NCBI GenBank assembly: GCA_025925615.1
Contig: JAICLN010000020.1
Coordinates: forward strand, 1-20,569
Direction: 5' to 3'
DNA: 20,569 nt
Source of the DNA: Actinomycetospora sp.
GTDB taxonomy: Bacteria > Actinomycetota > Actinomycetes > Mycobacteriales > Pseudonocardiaceae
Shown piece by piece: positions 16,084 through 20,569 of this stretch. Under the pieces are notes generated by a model. That model saw nothing but the letters and a program-made list of their open reading frames with translations. It did not search any database and was not told the DNA's origin. The first letter of the stretch is position 1. The number at the start of each line of letters is the position of its first letter. Both the position numbers and the translations under genes were made by a program.

Positions 16084-16105
16084 GCGTCTTCGGCGTCGAA
16101 GACGC
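16084..16105. promoter_or_regulatory. Palindromic hairpin just before the HbpS-like gene
   Basis: Perfect 9-bp arms GCGTCTTCG (16084-16092) and CGAAGACGC (16097-16105) with a 4-nt loop GCGT. It ends a few bases before the GAGAGGA ribosome site (about 16112-16118) of the gene starting at 16129. Position suits either a dimeric repressor operator or a leader hairpin that limits translation; the sequence does not distinguish these. Confidence 0.4.
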
Positions 16106-16128
16106 TCCCGGCGAGAGGACCGCTGACG

Positions 16129-16539
16129 ATGCGGACTGTGCAGACCGTGACCCTCGAGGACGCCCGGCGGGTGATCGCCGCCGGCGAGCAGGAGGCCGAC
16201 TCGCAGGGCCAGCCGATGAATATCGCGGTGGTCGACGCGGGAGGGACCCTCGTCGCCCACATCCGCCAGGATCGGGCCTGGATCGGGAGCGTCGACGTCG
16301 CGATCAACAAGGCGTTCAGCGCCCGCGCCTTCGACGTCTCGACGGCGGGTCTCGCCGAGAACGCCCAGCCCGGCGGGCAGTTCTACGGCATCCAGGACTC
16401 CAACCACGGCCGGGTCATGATCTTCGCCGGTGGGGTGCCGCTGATGTCCGGCGACGCGGTGGTCGGCGCCGTCGGGGTCAGCGGCGGCACGGGGGAGCAG
16501 GACCAGGCCGTCGCGTCGGCGGCCGCGGCAGCGCTGTAG
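16129..16539 (+). CDS. HbpS/GlcG-like heme- or small-molecule-binding protein
   Basis: 136 residues from ATG 16129 with GAGAGGA upstream. It follows the GlcG/HbpS (DUF336) pattern: A-x-x-A-A-G-E-Q-E-A in the first helix, N-I-A-V-V-D-A-G-G-T-L-V-A strand-turn (31-43), N-K-A-F-S-A-R-A-F, and the closing G-G-V-P-L...A-V-V-G-A-V-G-V-S-G-G...D-Q-A-V-A. Proteins of this fold form octamers; Streptomyces HbpS binds heme and partners a sensor kinase, while others sit in catabolic clusters with unclear roles. There is no signal peptide, so it is cytoplasmic. Its stop TAG abuts, in the same frame, a decayed transporter fragment. It lies after the benR hairpin and has its own palindromic leader, so it is probably a separate unit. 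Confidence 0.83.
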   Translation: MRTVQTVTLEDARRVIAAGEQEADSQGQPMNIAVVDAGGTLVAHIRQDRAWIGSVDVAINKAFSARAFDVSTAGLAENAQPGGQFYGIQDSNHGRVMIFAGGVPLMSGDAVVGAVGVSGGTGEQDQAVASAAAAAL

Positions 16540-16795
16540 ACGCCGGGAGTCCTCGGCCTCCTCCTCGGCGGGATCGCCAGCTCCGCGATGTACGGCCCGC
16601 AGGCGGCGCTGTTCGCCGAGCTGTTCAGCGCCGAGGTGCGCTACTCGGGGGCGTCGCTGGACTACCAGATCGGCGCGGTGCTCGGCGGCGGGCTCGCCCC
16701 GCTCATCGCCGTACCCGACGCTGTTCGCCCGCCGGACCCGGTCGCTGACCCTCGGCGGCGTCGAGGTCCCGGTCCCCGGCGGTCAGCGCATCTGA
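16540..16795 (+). pseudogene. Remnant of an MHS/MFS transporter, C-terminal fragment
   Basis: Right after the HbpS-like stop, in the same frame, 16546-16714 reads as a transporter piece: G-V-L-G-L-L-L-G-G-I-A, A-M-Y-G-P-Q-A-A-L-F-A-E-L-F, then V-R-Y-S-G-A-S-L-D-Y-Q-I-G-A-V-L-G-G-G-L-A-P. This is the near-C-terminal region (roughly helices 10-11) of metabolite:H+ symporters such as the shikimate and alpha-ketoglutarate transporters. The first three quarters of the gene are absent. At about 16712 the frame breaks: a +1 frame continues to TGA 16793-16795 with 27 residues (Y-P-T-L-F-A-R-R...V-P-G-G-Q-R-I) that I cannot assign. Two separate gene fragments may be joined here. No ribosome site or start suits an independent gene. 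Deletion residue is the best reading. Confidence 0.75.
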
Positions 16796-16822
16796 CCGGC
16801 GCCCGCGGAGGGGTGCGGGACC

Positions 16823-18151
16823 TCAGGCATGGTTCCCTCCGGGGATCCAGCTCGTGCCCGCGAGCGGTACCCGCGCCATGGCCGCCGACTCGACGGTGAG
16901 GGCCACGAGGTCCTCGGGCTCGAGGTGTCGGACGTGGGCCTTGCCGCAGGCGCGGGCGATGGTCTGCGCCTCGAGGGTGAGCACGCGCAGGTAGTTCGCG
17001 AGGCGCTTGCCGGCCTCGACGGGGTCCAGCCGGGCGGCCAGCTCGGGGTCCTGGGTGCTGATGCCCGCCGGGTCCCGGCCGTCCTGGAAGTCGTCGTAGT
17101 AGCCGGCCGCGGATCCGATCGCCTCGTACTCGGCCGCGTAGCGCGGGTCGTTGTCGCCGAGCGCGATCAGCGCGGCGGTGCCGATCGCGACGGCGTCGGC
17201 GCCCAGCGCCATGGCCTTCGCGACGTCGGCGCCGGTGCGGATGCCGCCGGAGACGATCAGCTGCACCCCGTGGCGGTGCAGGCCGAGCTCCTGCAGGGCC
17301 TGGACGGCCTGCGGGATGGCGGCCAGGGTCGGGATGCCGACGTGCTCGATGAACACGTCCTGGGTGGCGGCGGTGCCACCCTGCATCCCGTCGACGACGA
17401 CGACGTCCGCGCCGGCGGCGACCGCGAGCTTCACGTCGTAGTAGGTGCGGGTGGCCCCGACCTTGACGTAGATCGGCTTGCCCCAGTCGGTGATCTCGCG
17501 GAGTTCGATGATCTTGATCGCGAGGTCGTCCGGGCCGGTCCAGTCGGGGTGGCGGCAGGCGCTGCGCTGGTCGATCCCGGCCGGCAGCGTGCGCATCTCG
17601 GCGACCCGCTCGGAGATCTTCTGGCCGAGCAGCATGCCACCGCCGCCGGGCTTGGCGCCCTGGCCGAGCACGACCTCGATCGCGTCGGCGGCCCGCAGGT
17701 GCTCGGGGTTCATCCCGTACCGGCTCGGCAGCACCTGGTAGACGAGCGTCTTGGACTGCCCCCGCTCCTCCTCGGTCATGCCGCCGTCGCCGGTCGTCGT
17801 CGACGTCCCGACCTCGCCCGCGCCCCGGCCGAGGGCCTCCTTGGCCTGGGCCGACAGGGCGCCGAAGCTCATCCCGGCGATGGTCACCGGCGTCGCCAGG
17901 TGCAGCGGCGACCGGGCGTGCCGGTCGCCGAGGACGACGTCGGTGTCGCAGCGCTCGCGGTAGCCCTCGAGCGGGTAGCGCGACATCGAGGCGCCGAGGA
18001 AGAGCAGGTCGTCGAAGTGCGGGACGGCGCGCTTGGCGCCCCAGCCGCGGATGTCGTACACACCGGTCCGGGCGGCGCGCTGGATCGAGGCGATCGTGGC
18101 GCGGTCGAAGGTCGCCGACTCCCGCAGACCGAGCTGGGCCGGATCGGTCAT
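16823..18151 (-). CDS. glxD: FMN-binding glutamate-synthase-like protein (GlxD/MgsC type)
   Basis: 442 residues from ATG 18151, one base overlapping the glxC stop (TGATG). It corresponds to the FMN/synthase barrel of glutamate synthase as a separate subunit: G-A-K-P-G-G-G-G-M-L-L-G-Q-K (165-178), the K-V-G-A-T strand (230-234), V-D-G-M-Q-G-G-T (253-260) and the phosphate-binding S-G-G-I-R-T-G-A-D-V-A-K-A-M (301-314). I do not see the Cys-x5-Cys-x4-Cys ligand set of the GltS iron-sulfur cluster; only scattered cysteines (Cys68, Cys199 and one late) occur. With GlxB and GlxC it would use an amide-derived nitrogen to make glutamate or N-methylglutamate, as in mgsABC of methylamine users. The reaction here is not determined. 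Confidence 0.87.
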   Translation of the reverse strand: MTDPAQLGLRESATFDRATIASIQRAARTGVYDIRGWGAKRAVPHFDDLLFLGASMSRYPLEGYRERCDTDVVLGDRHARSPLHLATPVTIAGMSFGALSAQAKEALGRGAGEVGTSTTTGDGGMTEEERGQSKTLVYQVLPSRYGMNPEHLRAADAIEVVLGQGAKPGGGGMLLGQKISERVAEMRTLPAGIDQRSACRHPDWTGPDDLAIKIIELREITDWGKPIYVKVGATRTYYDVKLAVAAGADVVVVDGMQGGTAATQDVFIEHVGIPTLAAIPQAVQALQELGLHRHGVQLIVSGGIRTGADVAKAMALGADAVAIGTAALIALGDNDPRYAAEYEAIGSAAGYYDDFQDGRDPAGISTQDPELAARLDPVEAGKRLANYLRVLTLEAQTIARACGKAHVRHLEPEDLVALTVESAAMARVPLAGTSWIPGGNHA

Positions 18152-18921
18152 CAGTAGCTCCCCGCGTGCTCGGTGGTGAAGTGGTAGAGCGAGCGGGCCG
18201 AGCCGTACCGACGGAACTCGCTCGTCGCGTGGTCCAGGCCCGCCGCCGCCAGGAGCTGCGCGAGCTCGGCGTGGTGCTCCTCGCGCAGCGGCTTCTCGAC
18301 GCAGTCCGCGCCGAGCGTCCCGATCCCGCCGCGGACGTAGAGGCGGGCCTCGTAGATCGAGTCACCGAGGCCGTCGCCGGCGTCACCGCACACCACGAGC
18401 CGGCCGGCCTGGGCCATGAACGCGCTCATCGGGCCGACCGAGCCGCCGACGACGATGTCGATGCCCTTCATCGAGATGCCGCAGCGCATCGACGCCGAGC
18501 CCTCGACGACCAGGAGCCCGCCGCGGCCGGTGGCACCCGCGGACTGCGACGCATCACCGCGCACGCGCACCGAGCCCGACATCATGTTCTCGGCCAGCCC
18601 GGTGCCCGCCGAGCCGTCGACGACGACGTGGGCCGCCTCGTTCATGCCGGCGCAGTAGTAGCCGACGTGGCCGCGGACGCGGACCTCGATCTCCTCGCGG
18701 AGCCCGGCCGCGACCGCGTGCGCGCCCTGGGAGTTCAGGACCTCGTAGCGGCGGTGCCGCGGCGCGTGCAGCTCCGCGTTCAGGGTGCGGACGTCGGCCT
18801 CGTGCAGGTCGATCGTGCGGACCACGTCGCCGGCGGCACGGTCGCCGGTGGCACGGTCGTCGTCGGCCCGGCCGTCGAGCCGCGCTCCCTCGAGGGTGGT
18901 CACCGGGCTCACCGCGTCCAT
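18151..18921 (-). CDS. glxC: GXGXG-domain glutamate-synthase-like subunit (GlxC/MgsB type)
   Basis: 256 residues from ATG 18921, overlapping the glxB end by 13 bases; GTG 18912, whose GTGA overlaps the glxB stop, is an equally plausible start. The core (about 60-205) is the right-handed beta-helix of the GltS GXGXG domain: repeating strands with G-Y-Y-C-A-G-M-N (87-94), G-T-G-L-A-E-N-M-M-S-G (106-116), G-G-S-V-G-P-M-S-A-F (159-168) and G-D-A-G-D-G-L-G-D-S-I-Y (179-190). In full-length glutamate synthase this domain scaffolds the ammonia tunnel between the glutaminase and FMN sites. The N-terminal 35 residues are low complexity (R-A-D-D-D-R-A-T-G-D-R-A-A-G-D), encoded by a short imperfect DNA repeat, and probably disordered. 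Confidence 0.85.
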   Translation of the reverse strand: MDAVSPVTTLEGARLDGRADDDRATGDRAAGDVVRTIDLHEADVRTLNAELHAPRHRRYEVLNSQGAHAVAAGLREEIEVRVRGHVGYYCAGMNEAAHVVVDGSAGTGLAENMMSGSVRVRGDASQSAGATGRGGLLVVEGSASMRCGISMKGIDIVVGGSVGPMSAFMAQAGRLVVCGDAGDGLGDSIYEARLYVRGGIGTLGADCVEKPLREEHHAELAQLLAAAGLDHATSEFRRYGSARSLYHFTTEHAGSY

Positions 18922-19802
18922 GCGTAGACCTGTCCGGGGGCGGGCTCGAAGATGTGGGCCTCGCCGATGCCGGGGAGCTCGGCCAGCGCGCGGAACTCCG
19001 AGGCCATGGCGACCCAGCGCGGGTGCTCGGCGACGATCGCGGGCTTGCAGGCGATCTCGTCGCGGACCACGGCGAAGCCGTCGGCGGTGGTGACGAGCAG
19101 CGTGTAGAAGCCGTCGAAGGTCTCGCCGAGGAGCCGGAGGGCCTTCTCCAGGTCGTCGCCCTCGGCCAGGCGGGCGGCGACGAACCGAGCGCCGACCTCG
19201 GTGTCGTTCTCCGAGTCGAACTCCACGCCCTGGCGGCGCAGGTCGCGGCGCACGGTCGCGTGGTTGGAGAACGACCCGTTGTGGACCAGGCACTGGTCCG
19301 TCCCGACGGAGAACGGGTGGCACCCCTCGGGGGTGATCGCGGACTCGGTGGCCATACGGGTGTGGGCCAGGCCCTGCCACCCGCTGACGTCCCGGAGCCG
19401 GTAGGTCGCGGCGAGGTCGTCCGGGCGCCCGACGTCCTTGTAGACGACCAGGTCGGACCCGCTGCCGACGACGCGGGCGTCCGGGGCCGCCGCGGACACG
19501 GCGGTGATGAGGGCTTCCGGGGACACCGGCGCCGTCACGACCGTGGTCGCGCCCGCCCGGTCGACGCCGACCGGCGGGGTCCCGGGGAGCACCGCGGAGA
19601 CGAGGTCGGCGAGGTCGCCGGGGGCCGAGAGCACGGACACCGCTGCCTCCCCGGGCGGGTTGCGCTCGGGGTCGCCGTACACGGCGATGCCCGCCGAGTC
19701 GGGACCGCGTTCGGTGACCCCGCACAGCATGGTGTCGAGGAGCCGGCCGAGCTGTGGGTACAGCTCGGGGTCCCGGAGGTGGAGTCCGATGATCCCGCAC
19801 AT
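18909..19802 (-). CDS. glxB: Class II glutamine amidotransferase-like subunit (GlxB/MgsA type)
   Basis: 297 residues from ATG 19802. After removal of Met, Cys2 (M-C-G-I-I-G) is the N-terminal nucleophile of the Ntn amidotransferase fold. Further signatures are R-G-P-D-S-A-G-I-A (32-40), the H-T-R-M-A-T-E segment, G-C-H-P-F and the H-N-G-S-F-S-N oxyanion/glutamine loop, then S-E-N-D-T-E-V. Length is usual for stand-alone GlxB proteins. It would hydrolyse an amide donor (glutamine or a gamma-glutamyl amide) and pass ammonia or an amine to GlxC/GlxD. It is the first gene of the three-gene minus-strand operon. A GAAGGAAGAG ribosome site lies about 10 bases upstream, and a 13-bp palindrome lies in the leader. 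Confidence 0.88.
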   Translation of the reverse strand: MCGIIGLHLRDPELYPQLGRLLDTMLCGVTERGPDSAGIAVYGDPERNPPGEAAVSVLSAPGDLADLVSAVLPGTPPVGVDRAGATTVVTAPVSPEALITAVSAAAPDARVVGSGSDLVVYKDVGRPDDLAATYRLRDVSGWQGLAHTRMATESAITPEGCHPFSVGTDQCLVHNGSFSNHATVRRDLRRQGVEFDSENDTEVGARFVAARLAEGDDLEKALRLLGETFDGFYTLLVTTADGFAVVRDEIACKPAIVAEHPRWVAMASEFRALAELPGIGEAHIFEPAPGQVYAWTR

Positions 19803-19867
19803 GAGGGCTCACTCTTCCTTCTCGGCGAGGCCGGGGCGGTGGGTCTTACCCTGAGGTGAAACTACAT

Positions 19868-19880
19868 CTCCTCAGAGGAG
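19868..19880. promoter_or_regulatory. Palindrome upstream of the glx operon
   Basis: CTCCTC-A-GAGGAG, perfect 6-bp arms around one base, about 66 bases upstream of glxB in a locally AT-richer patch (about 19845-19880). On the minus strand a weak TAGTTT follows it at a distance compatible with a -10 element, so it could be an operator or promoter-flanking site. Unproven. Confidence 0.3.
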
Positions 19881-19912
19881 ACGTCGAGGGATTCCGCCAG
19901 GATGTGGCGGGG

Positions 19913-20179
19913 TCAGGGTGTGGCGGTCGCCTCGACGTGGGCGCGGCGCGCGGCCCACGTGTAGGCGTCGACGACGCTGATCGCGTACACGAAGAGCCCG
20001 CCCGCGAGCCGCCCGACCAGCGAGTGGTCCGGGGTGGTCAGCTGCCAGGTCACCACGCCGAGCAGCGCGGTGTAGAAGGTGAAGACCAGCCCGCGCAGCG
20101 GGAAGCCGGCGAGCACGTGGCCCATCCCGGGCAGCACGATGGCGGTCGCGAGCACGACGACGGGATGACGCAGGTTCAC
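19913..20179 (-). CDS. Small membrane protein of unknown function
   Basis: 88 residues starting at GTG 20179, whose GTGA overlaps the stop of the gene upstream, and ending at 19913. Three hydrophobic stretches are visible (about 6-25, 29-48 and 58-74), with a G-M-G-H-V-L-A-G-F-P-L-R-G-L turn between the first two and a short Arg/His/Ala tail. The P-G-x-G-H-x-x-x-G-x-P-x-R-G pattern recalls short TM2-like or DUF-type membrane hairpins, but I cannot name a family. It is co-oriented and overlapping with the partial gene at the window end, so the two form an operon distinct from glxBCD, which starts 111 bases downstream. Confidence 0.65.
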   Translation of the reverse strand: MNLRHPVVVLATAIVLPGMGHVLAGFPLRGLVFTFYTALLGVVTWQLTTPDHSLVGRLAGGLFVYAISVVDAYTWAARRAHVEATATP

Positions 20180-20569
20180 GAGGAGCTCCTCTCGGCAGGG
20201 ATCTCGGTGGTGACGTGGTCGGCCTGGTCACCGATCGCGGTGAGCACGGCGAGCACCCGGAGCAGGTCGGGGGCCGCGACCCGGGCCGGGCCGAAGTCCG
20301 CGCGCCGGCCCAGGCGGTAGCTCGCCTGGTCGGCCTCGGCCACCAACCACACGGCGCGGACGCCGCCCCGGCCGAGGCCGATCTCCTTGAGGTGCGGATC
20401 GCCCAGCAGGTCCGCCGTCGGGTCCAGCACCGCGGCGTCCGGGGCCAGTGCGGCATCGGTGGTCGAGACCCGCACCGGCCGGGGACACCCGAGCGGCGGG
20501 GGGATCTCGTCGGGGAACCGGCCGTCGGGGGAGAAGAACTCCGTCCCCGTCGGGCGGCGCAGCAGGTTC
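20176..20569 (-). CDS. Uncharacterised protein, 5' end cut by the window edge
   Basis: The minus-strand frame is open from the window end to TGA at 20176-20178, giving about 130 residues without a required start. A GTG at 20475 exists, but the open frame upstream reads sensibly (L-L-R-R-P-T-G-T-E-F-F-S-P-D-G-R-F-P), so the true start probably lies outside. The visible part is soluble, acidic and alanine-rich: V-L-D-P-T-A-D-L-L, G-L-G-R-G-G-V-R-A-V-W-L-V-A-E-A-D-Q, then a leucine-rich helix (L-L-R-V-L-A-V-L-T-A-I-G) and a C-terminal E-R-S-S-S. I recognise no domain. It overlaps the small membrane gene by four bases, so they are probably translated together. Confidence 0.6.
   Translation of the reverse strand, partial: NLLRRPTGTEFFSPDGRFPDEIPPPLGCPRPVRVSTTDAALAPDAAVLDPTADLLGDPHLKEIGLGRGGVRAVWLVAEADQASYRLGRRADFGPARVAAPDLLRVLAVLTAIGDQADHVTTEIPAERSSS

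Noticed and set aside
19845..19862. Possible GlnR box upstream of glxB (TTAC...GAAAC)
   Set aside because: The spacing between the half-sites is 8 rather than the expected 6 bases, and the first half-site lacks the leading G. Not called as a site.
1..20569. tRNA, rRNA, insertion sequence, integrase or phage genes
   Set aside because: No cloverleaf-like, rRNA-like, transposase or integrase sequence was recognised on either strand by reading; a covariance-model scan was not possible here.

Overview
The window is very GC-rich DNA with dense, short-spaced genes, many GTG starts, 1-4 base start/stop overlaps and GC-rich hairpins without T-tracts. With a deazaflavin (F420)-type nitroreductase, a WES/DGAT acyltransferase and a large LuxR-type ATPase regulator, this points to an actinomycete. 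A Pseudonocardia-like member of the Pseudonocardiaceae is my best guess, but this is inference from gene content only.

Layout. 1-192: 3' end of a nitroreductase-family gene. 229-2830 (minus): an orphan multi-pass membrane protein, translationally coupled to a WES/DGAT acyltransferase, and a 52-residue membrane peptide. 2982-3896 (plus): a slipin/SPFH protein whose 3' end carries a 21-bp tandem repeat and overlaps a convergent DUF1707 gene. 4144-4299 (minus): a small two-helix membrane protein followed by a strong hairpin. 4532-8306 (plus): three overlapping genes, an FAD aromatic hydroxylase, an M20 hippurate-hydrolase-like amidohydrolase and a TRIC/UPF0126 membrane protein. 8405-15940 (plus): a benzoate dioxygenase operon benA-benB-[benC-FCD-benD]-benR, closed by a long hairpin. 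16129-16795: a HbpS/GlcG-like gene and a decayed MHS transporter fragment. 16823-19802 (minus): a glxBCD/mgsABC-type glutamate-synthase-like operon. 19913-20569 (minus): two uncharacterised genes, the last cut by the window edge.

How the genes may work together. BenA/BenB form the terminal dioxygenase that converts benzoate to its cis-1,2-dihydrodiol. The reductase (BenC) and the dihydrodiol dehydrogenase (BenD), normally separate proteins, lie in one 961-residue open reading frame. That polypeptide also holds an FCD domain (the ligand-binding half of GntR regulators) with no DNA-binding domain. NADH made by BenD could in principle be used by BenC in the same chain. BenR is the likely regulator. 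The upstream amidohydrolase could supply benzoate from hippurate-like amides, and the FAD hydroxylase could handle hydroxybenzoates. No ring-cleavage gene and no intact benzoate transporter is in the window.

The most unusual object is the BenC-FCD-BenD fusion with its roughly 200-residue acidic, repeat-containing linker.
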